From positions 52,669 to 116,668 of the forward strand of contig RWJK01001421.1 in NCBI GenBank assembly GCA_004335835.1: a stretch of 64,000 bases of DNA, in the 5' to 3' direction. The DNA comes from Scenedesmus sp. ARA3 (Eukaryota; Chlorophyta; Chlorophyceae; Sphaeropleales; Scenedesmaceae). Every line of letters begins with the position of its first letter. Within the stretch, counting starts at the first letter, position 1. A program made the translations under genes and the position numbers. The notes beneath the pieces were generated by a model that was not told the origin of the DNA, made no database searches, and saw only the letters and a list, made by a program, of their open reading frames with translations. Positions 11,482 to 22,279 of this stretch are shown piece after piece.

Positions 11482-12682
11482 CGAGGCCATGCATTAGATG
11501 TGCTGCGCAGGCCGTCAGCGCTGCTGCCACAACATGCACAGATCCAGTCAGCTTGATATGTGCGGCACTTAACCCCACCCCTTTAACACAGGCACAGCAA
11601 GCTTCTCATTGGTGCATTACTGACTTTGCTGCTTCGTCTGCTGCTGATTGTCTACACTGCCCTATGTGGCACCCGCACAAAGAGTCCAAGCCCAAGGGCC
11701 CTGCTGCACTAACAAAGACTGCTTAAAGATGCACATAAACTGACTTCTGTGGGACACTGCTGTCGCTGCTGCTGCTCTGTTGCACTTTACTAAACCAGGA
11801 GGAGGCCAAGCCCAAGGGCCCTCCTGCGCTAAGAAGTACTGTTTACGTATGCACAAGAACTGACTTGGACACTGCTGTCCCTGCTGCTGCTCTGTTGCTC
11901 TTAAAAACCAGGAGGAGGCCAAGCCCAAGGGCAAGGGCAAGCGCGCAGCAGCAGCAGCAGCAGCAGCGCCGGCAGCAGCAGCCAAGAAGCCCGCAGCCAA
12001 GCGCGGCCGCAAGGGCAAGGCAGCCGAGGAGGAGGAGGCAGCAGCAGCGGATGACAAGGACGAGGAGATGGCAGATGCAGATGACGCAGCAGATGATGAG
12101 GCAGCAGAGGAGGAGGAGGAGAAGCCCAAGGCGAAGCGCGGCAAGGCATCAGCAATAGCAGCAAAGGGCAAGGCAGCAGCAGCAGCAAAGAAGCAGGACA
12201 AGGAGGAGAAGCCAGCTGCTGCTGCTGCTGCGTCTGGGCGCGGCCGGGCTCGCAAGCCCTCAGCTAAGGCAGAGGAGGCTTCAGCAGCCAAGGAGGAGGA
12301 GGAGGATGCAAACGAGCAGGATGAGAAAGAGCAGCAGGATGAGAAGGAAGAGGCTGCTGCTGATGCTGATGCAGCAGCTGCTGATGAGCCTGCAGCTGAT
12401 GAGGCAGCTGCAGCGGAGGCAGCAGCAGCAGAGGATGCTGCTGCTCCCAAGGAGGAGCCGCAGGGCGAGGAGGAGGGCACAGGAGAGGCTGAGGCACCTG
12501 CTGAGGATGCTGCTGCTGCTGCTGCTGACGAGGAGGCGGCAGCAGCTGATGCTGCTGAGGCTGCTGAGGCTGAGCCAGCAGCTGCTGAGCCTGCTGCTGC
12601 TGCTGCAGCTGAGGAAGGCAAGGATGGTGAGGATGAGGGCACTGGCGAGGCACCCGGCGAGGAGGCCGCTGCAGACTCCTAG
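5873..12682 (+). CDS. PARP-type zinc-finger protein with Lys/Glu/Ala-rich tail
   Basis: Probable nuclear DNA-binding protein: PARP-type fingers recognise DNA breaks and ends. Exons: 5873-5910, 5999-6072, 6664-6727, 7587-7743, 8256-8459, 8725-8815, 9448-9656, 9964-10116, 10437-10529, 10971-11084, 11912-12682; phases all close, 655 residues. Residues about 8-90 form the finger: IEYAKSARSACKGPKGPC, then AKGELRLGTFF, then WRHWRC, ending in DKLEGFEELSEADQ. The Cys spacing (C-x6-C rather than C-x2-C) matches my recollection of fungal-type zf-PARP proteins; the second ligand pair is H-x2-C. No ADP-ribosyltransferase domain follows. Residues about 111-655 are low complexity: KEKE-type repeats, acidic runs and blocks of KPKGK/AAKK, reminiscent of histone H1-like tails. 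A 72-base phase-0 cassette exon may exist at 7810-7881. Biological role is otherwise unknown. Confidence 0.85.
7329..7525 (+). repeat. Two upstream copies of PARP-finger exon 4 start plus acceptor
   Basis: The start of exon 4 (real acceptor at 7586, coding for RCTTAAVLENIGSSDKLEG) is preceded by a close copy at about 7460-7525 (real-looking CCGCAG acceptor; reads RCTTAAVLENISSSDKLEG) and an older copy at about 7329-7365. The frame stays open from the second copy into the real exon, so use of the upstream acceptor would give an in-frame extended exon. Confidence 0.88.
7810..7881 (+). CDS. Possible cassette exon, duplicate of PARP-finger exon 4 end
   Basis: This 72-base segment repeats the end of exon 4 (7672-7743). 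It has its own ACCAG acceptor and GTGCGG donor and is phase 0 at both ends, adding 24 residues (AMLNKALETKELKLPQDVAE and following AQEK). It therefore can be spliced in without disturbing the frame. A third copy at about 8012-8046 has lost the donor (GGGAAACGAG) and is dead. Confidence 0.55.
8632..8689. repeat. Perfect 29-base tandem duplication in an intron
   Basis: The unit starting CCATTTCTTCCATACATTTG occurs twice head to tail without change, in the intron before exon 6 of the PARP-finger gene. Perfect identity implies it is recent. Confidence 0.95.
9172..9440. repeat. 41-base minisatellite at an intron 3' end
   Basis: About six head-to-tail copies of a 41-base unit (core TGCCTGTGCCGCTGCATCTG) fill the end of intron 6 of the PARP-finger gene, up to the acceptor at 9447. 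Because 41 is not a multiple of three, all frames cycle and long shadow reading frames appear on both strands. Confidence 0.93.
10541..10625. repeat. Degenerate decamer array
   Basis: About eight copies of a ten-base unit near ATCAGTGCAG follow directly after the donor of exon 9 of the PARP-finger gene (10530). It is intronic. Confidence 0.9.
11293..11482. repeat. (CA)n/(CACG)n microsatellite with assembly gap
   Basis: A short CA run changes into a long CACG tetranucleotide array in intron 10 of the PARP-finger gene. N bases at 11383-11419 mark where the assembly failed to span it, so the true length is unknown. Confidence 0.97.
11684..11925 (+). repeat. Tandem ~112-base units ending in the exon 11 start
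   Basis: The start of the last exon of the PARP-finger gene (AACCAG then GAGGAGGCCAAGCCCAAGGG, real acceptor 11911) is repeated at about 11796-11820 with its acceptor and, more decayed, at about 11684-11702. The units are about 112 bases and include the preceding CTG-rich intron tail. Confidence 0.9.
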
Positions 12683-14732
12683 GCACGGCGGCTGCACAGC
12701 TGGCGTGCTGCGCTACACGATGGAGAACTGACGCAGCTGGGGCGTTTGCTGCGGTCCTGGTAGTGATGGCATTCTTGCATGTTGCAGGGCAACATGGCAC
12801 GTAGTAAAGCAGGGCAGCTGCGCAGGAATGTTTGGCCAGACAGCAGCACAAAATGTGACGTGGCCGACGTGCTGCAGCTTACGACATGACTGTATTGTAG
12901 GCCGGCTTTTTGCATGCGTTATACCTTTGACCGGCAACTGCGCTTGACACGCATTTGTCAGGGGTGTCAATGTCTGCAACTACGCGCAGCAGCCCAGCCG
13001 GGTGTCCTCAAGTGGTGCGTGTCGCTTGTGAAGTTGGTGGTGGGGTTGCAGGTTTTATGTTTGCGTGTCTTCCTAGGCATCTGGAGCAGAAGCGCGGCGC
13101 CGCACTGTGCTTTAACGTTGGGATCTGTTGCTACAGCTTGCAGGTCCCACTGCAGATTGTGCACAGTTCCTGGCTCTCTGGGCTCTGTGGTGCACTCGAG
13201 TTACCTTTGCCGGTGTTTGACCGCTGTCTTCTTTTGTTACGCATGGTGCGTTGCAAGCAAGCAGACTCATTACATGGCATCAGCTTACTGTCAGGATGCT
13301 GGCAGCCTGCCGCGGCAGTGCTAGCTGCTTGCCGCGGCAGTGCTAGCTACAGGGATGTTGGCTTCTTTGGGCACACTGTTATCAAAGATGCATGCTGGCT
13401 CAACCGCATCGCTAGCCTGGCTGCATTTGTTTGCCACGGGCTGGTATCATAACGGCGTGTACCATCAGCAGGATCACTTGTGTGTTGCATACATTTGTTC
13501 TGATGCAGTGGTATCGGTGAGCATTTGCGATGCAGCACGTTATGCACGTGCTGTCCTGCGCATTATTGCGAGGCATCCCTGTTTTGCAAGTATCTGACAG
13601 GCAAGCCCGGGCTGTCATTTGTCGCAGGATGGTGGTGCTACCACAGTTTGGCGCCAGCGCACTGCACTGCAGCGGGCGTGTACCTGTGATACGTATCATT
13701 AGCTGAAGGTAATGATTAGTATCATCAGTGTGATTAGTATCATTGGTGTGATTAGTATCATTAGTGTGATAAGTATCATTAGCTGAAGGTATGCGAGGGC
13801 TGGCCACAGGCCTAGGCCACTCCAGCTGCAGGAATGAGTAGTACCACCCACTACTTGTAGTGCAGGGTGTGCTTGTGTGTTCGAGTTTCATTGCAAGTAG
13901 CAACCATATGGCCTTGCTCCGATGGATCATAGCAGGATGTTTGTATGCAAGTATTCAGATCCTTTGCAGCGAAACTGCGTTCGTCCTTCTCATGCAGCCC
14001 TGCTCAACGTGGCGCTTCAAAGCCTGCAGAAGCTGACGCCAGCAGAGAGTGTTCCCGACGTCGCTGAAGAAGTGAAGTGACAGCTGCTGGTTTCAAATGG
14101 GATAGCCACGGTGATCGACCCTTCACACCTGTGGTGCTGCTGATATCAAAGACAACCCGGCAGCTGATGCCATGTCTTAGGCAGGAGACATCCACGACCA
14201 GGCAGTGCAGGGGCCAGTGCGACAGGCGGGAATGACGACACTCAAGAGACCTGAATCGCTGATACAGCCCAGCCTGCCTAAAAGAACTGTTTAATCTGCA
14301 AAATCATCACTTTGAATGGACTGTCGCATACTCGATGCACTAGGGTTGTCACTCCTGTGGTTTCGCTGGCCACCCTTGCCTTGTTCGCCGAGTTGCTCTT
14401 CTGTGCGCGGCTTGCGCTGTCGCCTGCATTCATACCTTCACAATGTACATACATATCACCACGGCCCCCTACGCCTCCCTCTCCGTGCTCAGTTGAGATT
14501 GGCGCCACCCTTTCATCCCCATTTTATTACGCATGCACGCGAGCAACTGATCACGTGGAAGTGTAAGACATTCAGGTGAATATGTATGCAACGCCGCTAG
14601 CGCGGCAGTGCACAAAGCAATGGGTCCCGCATCTGCGCGCCACACGGCAGATAGCATGGCTTCGCAGCATGCGCAGCACGACACCCAAAATTGATCGCAT
14701 TGTTTGCTAATTGCTTGTTTGCTGCGTTACAG
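12683..14732. other. Intergenic, no gene seen
   Basis: No reading frame here has coding character. It holds the 3' UTR of the PARP-finger gene, a 20-base direct duplication at 13308-13347 (TGCCGCGGCAGTGCTAGCT) and the minisatellite at 13692-13793. The last ~25 bases before 14733 look like a pyrimidine-rich intron end with TTACAG, so the next gene may have a 5' UTR intron. Confidence 0.6.
13692..13793. repeat. AT-rich minisatellite (GTGTGATTAGTATCATT units)
   Basis: About five imperfect units of 17-20 bases, bounded on both sides by the same sequence GTATCATTAGCTGAAGGTA. AT-rich against a GC-rich surrounding. Confidence 0.9.
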
Positions 14733-15503
14733 ATGGCGTTCAAGGCGGGCGTTAAGCCTGCCAAGGGCGTGCTGACCAAGCCTACGAAAGATGTGCAGAT
14801 CTTTGAGGCCGTGCCATCCATCGTGCGCCGCAATGGCCTGTTCGAAGACATGGAGACAGTTTCGGTGCTGTTGAACAGCTGCGAGTCCCTGCGAAAGGCC
14901 GTGACAGTATACAAGGAGGCTGGGCCTGCCAATGGCGAGTTTCTGCTGAAGCGGCAGGCACAGTCAGGCAGCCTGCCACGCCGCACACCCAAAGTCAGAT
15001 GGGCCGATGAAGCACAGTCAGACTCAACAGGAGCAGCAGCAGAACCAACACAAGTTGGTGCAGCAGACAGCAAGCAAGATGCAGCGCGGCAATCCAGTGC
15101 TGCAGGCAAGCCGGCAGCAGGTCAAGCAGCAGCACCAGCGGAAGGAGCAGCAGAGAAGGCAGCAGAGAACAAGGCAGCAGCACCCCACCGCAGCTGCCTC
15201 AAGAAAGCTGAAGCAGATTCAACACAGCCTGCAGACACAGCAGCAGAGGCAACAACGACAGCGGTGGCAGCTGTAGACCAACCAGCAGCTCCAGCGGTAC
15301 AGCCAACAGCAGCAGCAGCAGCAGGCGCAGCTACTAGCTGCAGTAGTACTGCAGACACCAGCAAGACCGCCGAGCAGCAGGAGTGCACGTTTGTGCACGT
15401 CCACACCACAGCAGCAGACCAGAGGAGTACCGCTCCAGCACCGGAGTCGCCGGCAGCAGTCGCTGTCATCACAGCATCAGCGCCTGCAGCCAAAGCTCAG
15501 CTG

Positions 15504-15545
<42 letters not shown>

Positions 15546-16482
15546 GCAGAAGCAGGCTGCCAACTGACCTGCCAGGATGCTGCAGCAGCAGCTGTTGCTG
15601 GCATGCACTCAGAGGCTCTGACACACTCACATGGTGGAGCTACTGGCGTTGAGTCCCCCAACACACCGGGGTCAGTGGCCTTGGTCAGCCCAGCATTGGT
15701 CTCTGCACATCAGGAGCAGCTAGTAGCTGAGCTGAAAGACAGGCTAGTGCAGCTGAAGCAGCAGATGGAGCTGCAGGGCCTCTCCCACTGCAGCAGCAGC
15801 AGCAGCAGCAGCGCAGAGGACGAGCACGCATTGGCGGTGGCCATCGACTTGTCGGCGTGCAACAAGCAGCAGCAGCTGCTGGTTGCGAATGCGATGCGGC
15901 TGGCAGGGCTCTGCAAGCAGCTGCGGGCAGTGGAAGAGGCTGCAACACTACTGCAGCAGAGTGCTGTGAGGGGTGCAGACGGCAAGGCAGGCTGGCCCAA
16001 GCTGCAGACAGCCATGCGCAGCTGCCAGCGCACTAACAGCTTGCGGCTGGGGTGCAATACCCCCGTGCCCAACCATGCGCTGTCAAGGGAGTGCAGTAGC
16101 AGCAGCAGCAGTAGCTGGCTTCAGCGCCCGCAGCACAGCCTGCTGCACAGTGGCGGCTTGCAGGTGCACATCCCTAGCATGAGCACAACACCTGCTGCAG
16201 CACCTGCTGCCAGCAGCAGTTGCAGCAGCAGCAGCAGTGATGCGGCCAGCAGCAACTGCGTGGCAATGTCACCCAGGCAGAGCAGCAGCCCTATGCTGGC
16301 AACACCTGATGCTGCACGCAGCAGCAGCAGCAGCAGCAGCAATTTCTCGCGTAGCACTGCCAGCAGCTGCAGCAGCGCAGCCACCCCCACCCACAGCAGC
16401 AGCAGCAGCTGCAGGACTGCAGCATCAGCAGGAGCTGATGCAGCCGACCAGCCTGCAGCAGCTGCTGCATCTGTCAGTGCTG

Positions 16483-16515
<33 letters not shown>

Positions 16516-17189
16516 AGAGCAGCTCAGGATATCCAATGCTGCACACTGCTGCCAGGCTGGCAGCGCGAGCCAACCGCCTCAGCAGCGCAGCAGCAGCAGC
16601 TAGCCACAGCCCTGCTCACAGTGCACTCAGCATTGCACACGTTGCACGCAGGGCTTCTCACTGCGAAGCAAGCATGCATGCTCACCCTGCAGCAGCAGCT
16701 GTGCACAAGCCTGTTGGCAGCTGGCCTGTGCTGAACACCGCCAAGAGGTATGAAGCAAGGATAGCCAACTGCAGCAGCTCCAACAGCAGCACGCAGGCTG
16801 CAGCTCCCTGCTACTCCGCAGTACACAGGAAGCCTCAGTTTACACCAGCAGCAGCAGCAACAGCAGCAGCAGCTGCTGCTTGCAGGTCTGCAGCAGTGAC
16901 CAAAGGAGGGTGGCCGGCGCTGCACACTGCTGCTCGCTGCTGTGCCCGCGGATCCAGCAGTTGCACCATGGGAGGATCAGCAGCACCTGGTGCATTTGGA
17001 CGCATGTGTGATGCCTGCAGGCAGCGTCTGCAGCAGCAGCAGGAGATGGCAGAGCAGCAGCTGCAGCAGCGCTGCCAGCAGCGGCAGTACCAGGTGGCTG
17101 CAGGTGTGGCTGTTGCACAGAGTGAGCCAGGAATGAGCGGTGTGAGGGCCGAGTTGGTGTCTGGAGGCAGCCGCTGGCACTACTGGTGA
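14733..17189 (+). CDS. Unrecognised low-complexity protein with PP1-docking-like motif and four WPxLxTAxR repeats
   Basis: Single coding exon, 818 residues, ATG directly after a TTACAG that may be a 5' UTR acceptor. I do not recognise the family. Residues 1-95 are the only complex part. They end in TPKVRWADEA (KVRW at 87-90), which fits the RVxF consensus for binding protein phosphatase 1, and a SCLKK motif follows at about 153; both occur in PP1 regulatory subunits. The remainder is Ala/Ser/Gln runs from CAG-type triplets. Four copies of a short motif stand out: GWPKLQTAMR (about 420), GYPMLHTAAR (599), SWPVLNTAKR (661) and GWPALHTAAR (726), each followed by Arg-containing turns. Function as a phosphatase-targeting scaffold is inference only. 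Confidence 0.7.
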
Positions 17190-20100
17190 TGCGGTTGGGG
17201 GCCAGGCACTGCTGGTGGTGGGCTTGCTGGGGCTACTGATTGTGCGGGTGCTGGAATTGCTGGCGGTGTGGTTGCAGGCAGGCACTACTGATCGTGCGTG
17301 CGCTGGGATTACTGATCGTGCGGTTGCAGGAACTGCTGATCGTGCTGTTGCTGCGTTGCTGGTGGTGCGCCTGCTGGCACTACTAGTAGTACTGGTGATG
17401 CCACTGGAGACACCTTTTGGCAAATCTCGTTATGTTACGGCTTTGGTGATGGGTGCTAGTACTGCTGGTGATCACGGCTCCATCAAGACAAGTGAGAACT
17501 ACTCACTTCCCAGTGTGAAGTTTGCAACAGTGGCATCTGAAAACTGCGGCTGCTCACCTGTTGGGCTTGAGTAGCGCAGCAACAGTGCTGTGGGGAGCCA
17601 CAGCAAACTTGCTCCAGTGTTGGTGTGTGCTGTGAAAGCAAGGCTGCACAGTGAGGCATCCTCGTGCAAACGTATGCTGCGTTTGGCTGGCTGTTTTTGT
17701 GCTGATGCTCTTGGTGAGTACTTCACTGGCAAAGCTGTGGGAACTGTGAACTCCTTGTTTCCTGCAGGGCTGAGGCGTTGCTCAAACCTTTCAAAACACA
17801 AAACAAGCGTACCGCTGCTGCTCCTGAGCATGCTTGAGGTGCCACCTGCAGCACGTAGGTCTGTATCGCGCTGCCTTTCCCTGGCTTGCCCAGCCTTTGA
17901 CAAGCGCCGCTGTACAGCTTGGCAGGTGTGATTACTTGGTGTGTTGTGGCATGCTTTATGTGGCGTTGTGCAGGGCTTTGAAACCTGGAGGGTGGTATGT
18001 ACGTGGATGATGGTACTTGATGATGGATAACACTGGAGGATACTTTGGATGTAAACTTGTACATGTTTTACACCTTTGGTTCTGCAGGCAACGTGACGTT
18101 CGATTTTGCAGCGCTGTGGCAGCCATGCTAGATGGAGATTCTTGGTTTTGAGCAGCAGCATCGCTGCTGCTGAGCGTGAACCTGTGTTCGTTACATGCTG
18201 CTGTGGCAGGTTTTGTGTTTGTATCCAGTACGACTGTTGTTGGTATGAAGCAGCACGTAGAGTTGTGCTTCACAACGCATGCATGCTTGTGTGGAAGTTT
18301 GTGTTCAGCATTGTTGAAGTTGGCGTAATGCCTACAATGCGGCTGTGGCCCTTACTGTTATCAACATCTGCAGTTGTCTGCATTGCTGTGGATCAGGTCC
18401 TGTCATCTACGGGTCTTCTGACGTATTTGAGGACAGAACTGCAGCATATGCTTGTACATACATAAGTAATGCATGTACATACTTGCCACGTTTGCGTGTG
18501 TCCCAAGCTGAAGCGTGGCCGAGTATCATGCAACGTATACGCTTGCAGGAGTGTCTTTGCGCATGGTGCTGCTGGTAGTGGCAACGTTGCAGCTGAAGGG
18601 CGTTCGTTGAGCCGGTCTTGAACAGGACTGCCTAGTTTACAGTGCAATCCTGATCAGGTTCTGTGAACTGGCACCACTACACTGTGAAGAGCTTGGCTGA
18701 CTGTTTCGCAAGCTGCGGCTGAATGCGTGCTGAAAACGCCGTGCAGGTGTGTCAAACTTTGACCCTGAGGTTGGGAAAGTGGTGATGTTGGAGGCTGGAG
18801 TTGCGCTGCCTGCAATGCTGTGGGCTGAGCGCTGTGTGGTTATCAGCATCTTCGCAGTGCATGATAGAGAGGCGCGTCAGCTCTGACTGTTCCACTTGAC
18901 TATGTCAGCTGTGACAATGTGGCTGGCCACGCATGGCGTATTTGCATAATCCACTGGCAGCATATGCCTGCGCAACTGTTTATGCCGCAGCGTGCCGTTT
19001 ACCGCTTGGCTTGGCATGTCGCAGCTTGTACTTCTGCTGCTGTTGCTGGAGTGGCACATGATGCCTTGCAGGCGCCAAAAGTAGTCGATACATTGGTTGC
19101 CTTTGAATCTCGAAAGTTGTCTTCAGTAACATACATTGGTTGTCTTCAGCAGCGTGCGGGTTACCTTGGATGACAATTAAACCATGGCCGGGTCGCTGCA
19201 TCTTGGGTGCTGTTGCAGCGGGGTAACTGTGCTGTTGCATGAATGACTGTACCAGTTTGTGAAGGGCATGTTGGCGTGGTAAGCAGTTTGGTCACGCGAA
19301 ATGGTGCAAGCCCCTCCCCTGATCTGCTCTGCAGCCCCAGTGCAAACACAGCAGTTCCCCGAAGCTGGCGCAGCAGACGCATGTCGTGCTGGGACTGTGC
19401 TTACTGCTGCACTGACGAGCCGTGATCTCTGAGCTTCAAGAGCAAACGATGCTCTGCTGCTCGGCAGTGCGCGGGTACAGTGTTCGAGTCAGAAGATCAC
19501 CTTTGGGTTCAAAGGGGCAGTGACACGACAGCTATTGCAACCTTTTCATTGCAAAATTCAAAGCGTTGTACTCAATGGGAGCAAAGTCAGCGAACTGCGC
19601 ATCCTTTCGAGACTGTGCCAGATTGAGTGCTCTCGGCTGTCGCTGTCCGGTGTGCAACAACGAACTGCTTTAGCAGTGTATCCTTGACAATCGCAGAGTA
19701 AACTAATCATCTAAATATAGCTTGTACGCGCACAGCTGCACTAGCGGTGGACCTGTGCTTGATCAGCACGATCGTTGATCCAAAAGTAGCGCCGGAGGAG
19801 TTCATTTGTTTGATTTCAGCCCCTTTGTTTGACTGCTTGCGTCCAGGGTGCTGCCAGGTGAGCAGCAGAGCCATGCTCGCCTTATGAGGGGTGTCTCAGC
19901 TGTTCAGCTAGCGCAGCTGCGGCTCCTGGTCTCGTGACTGCCGCAAACATCAATAAAAAAGCGTTGTGCGACAAGCCTGGTCATGAGTCGGGGGCTTGGA
20001 CGCCCTGGTGCTGGTACTTACAGTGCAACAGCAGCAGCAGCAGCAGCAGCACCAGGAGCTCAGCTTGCTCAGCATGCCTCTGCAGTCACTGCAGTGTTGC

Positions 20101-20406
20101 TAATAGTTACGAATAGTTGCAAACTACCTGTTCGCATATCGCAGCTTTTGTGATGGGGAATATGGCTACGTGTGGTTGGATGTTGGCTTGAATGTGCACG
20201 GCGTGCCTTGTGCCTTGTGCATGGTGTGCGCCGTCACACCTACGCTGCCTCACCAAACATTTTTTTGAATCTGTCCACTGCCTGCATTGCGTGTAACTGT
20301 ACCTGCGCACTGCCAATACGATTACGCAGGCAACTGAGTAGAGCAGCTGTCATCAGCAGAAGCACGACGCAGGGCGCTGTCTGCACCTCAGCTCCTGCAA
20401 GCTGCA
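17190..20406. other. Intergenic, no gene seen
   Basis: About 3.2 kb without convincing coding frames. Bases 17195-17400 contain loosely repeated units around ACTGATCGTGCG. A small duplication around 19110-19155 repeats ACATTGGTTGTCTTCAG. Otherwise I see nothing I can name. Confidence 0.5.
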
Positions 20407-21012
20407 TTGACCAGTGCCACACCCATCCACCCCTTCACAGCACAGCAGAGCAGCACCGTGCACGCCCTGCACGCGCCTCGTGTACTATCAGCTATTGACC
20501 ACAGCAGCAGCAGCGCTGCCACAGCAGCGGCGGCACGCCGCGTCTACCCTAGCAGCGTACTGCACAGGGTGCAGCTGCAGCTGAGGCTGCTGCAGCTGGC
20601 GTGAGTGAGGCCTGAGGACCCTGTCGGGGTGGCATCTTGGCAGTCTTATGTATGTGCTTGTGCTGGCGACCGAAGGCGCATCCCCCGCTCGATGACCTGG
20701 CTCCGGGGATGGAGTTCAGGTGCGGCTGATGCTGCTGATTAGGCACTGTGCTGTTGGTATTGTGCTGTGCTGCTGATTGCGACTGTTGATACAATTATGA
20801 TTATGCTGTTTGTTATATTGATGTGTGTGCTGTGCTGAGGCAGTGCCTGGGCTGCAGAGTTCTTCGGTACTGTGTGCAGTGTGCAGCGTGCAGCAGCTGG
20901 ATTGGTTGTGCAGTGTGCACATTGCGTGGCTCTCTGTCTCCTGCTGTAGCTGTTGCGTCTGGCCAGTTTGTGATGCGCAGCGTCTGGGCGCATGCACACT
21001 GTTCAACTGCTT

Positions 21013-21051
<39 letters not shown>

Positions 21052-21870
21052 GTGCTGCTGCTGCTGCTGCTGCTGCTGCTGCAGGTTTGTGCAGGAGCCG
21101 TACCTGTCAGAGATAAACAACTACATAAGGCAGCGGCGGGAGCACATAACCTTCTTCACCACGCCCCAGGTGCGGCGCTGCTGCTGCTGTTGCATTTCTA
21201 CTAGCAAATGCGGGCTGTGAGCCAATGTCCAGCAGCAACAATGCTGTCGTATGAGCAGCAGTGCACTTGCATGCGCAGCGCCGTACGTGTTGGCTGCGCT
21301 GCTTCCCTGCGGGCTCACTCTCACTCTGTCACTACTTGCATCCCCCTCTGCTACCTAAGCTGCACTTCAACCTTCAATACTACGCACTTCCTTGCAGGAC
21401 GTGCGCACGGAGCTGATGCGTGCTGTGGCGCCCGGCATCTGCCCTGCTGACATGTACCCCAAGGCGCATGCGCTCATGAACGATGACGACTACCTGCTCA
21501 TACTGAGAGACATGTTCAACCTGAGCAATGTGCTCGATGATATGGAGCACACCGGCTGCATTCCCTACCACAACAGGGGCCACTACTACAACGTGTATTC
21601 AAGGTGAGCTATACATTATACTTGGATGTGCACAGGTTGTTTGAGCAGGGCAGTTGGCTGTGCACTTGAAAGGGGTTGCAGATGGCTGAGGTTGAAGGGC
21701 AGCAGTGATTCGAAACCACAACAGGGGCCGCTGCTACTACTACGTGTACTCTAGGTGAGCGGGCTTGCTTGGGCTGTGTACAGGCGGTTGTGGTTGGCTG
21801 CGTGCACAACCACAGCTGTGCAGTGGGTGGCGCAGTTGCGTGATGAGCAGCAGTGATCATATCATGCAGT

Positions 21871-21924
<54 letters not shown>

Positions 21925-22091
21925 CAAGGCGTGCTGTTTGGTGTTTGCTGGCCGCTTGCCAGCTGACTGCACCTTTTGCTGATTGCGTGTCGCTGCTGCT
22001 GCTGCCGCTGTTCTGCGCTGCACTTTCTTCGCTTCGCCTGCCCTGCAGGCTCTGGCGGTTGCTGCAGCAGCGTGCCAAGCAGGCGCCCTGA
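20407..22091 (+). CDS. Unrecognised four-exon protein (about 175 residues)
   Basis: Exons 20407-20600, 21085-21169, 21398-21603 and 22049-22091 join with correct phases to a TGA at 22089-22091. Exons 2 and 3 are clearly coding: residues 66-162 contain YLSEINNYIRQRREH, DVRTELMRAVAP, a charged segment MNDDDYLLILRDMF and HNRGHYYNVYSR. The last exon adds a basic tail (LWRLLQQRAKQAP). The first exon is Ser/Ala/Arg-rich and could be an organelle-targeting sequence, but it is the weakest part of the model. I do not recognise the family. Two junction copies accompany it: the end of exon 3 with donor at 21711-21760, and the end of exon 4 with its stop at 22200-22245. Confidence 0.6.
21711..21760 (+). 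repeat. Copy of the preceding exon end plus donor
   Basis: Repeats 21571-21609 (ACCACAACAGGGGCCRCTRC region through the GTGAGC donor) inside the following intron, with a few substitutions. Confidence 0.88.
21872..21924. repeat. (CAA)n microsatellite
   Basis: About 17 uninterrupted CAA/AAC triplets in the last intron of the small four-exon gene; unlike the CAG/CTG triplets found elsewhere. Confidence 0.95.
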
Positions 22092-22247
22092 GCCTGCCGT
22101 GCTCTTGAAGCGCTGGCAGCAGCAGCAGCAACGTCAGCAGCAACAGCAGCAGCAGCAGCAGCAGCAGTGGCTTCAGCTGCAGTGCAACAAGCAAGCAACG
22201 GGCAGCGTGCCAAGCAGGCCTTGAGCCTGCGGTGCGCAGCTTGAGGT

Positions 22248-22279
<32 letters not shown>

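Noticed and set aside
11168..11726. His-Ala-Arg-Thr and Cys-Val-Arg-Ala repeat proteins
   Set aside because: They are translations of the CACG microsatellite across an N gap.
19470..19530. tRNA-like GTTCGAGTC and GGGTTCAAA boxes
   Set aside because: No acceptor stem or anticodon arm can be folded around them.
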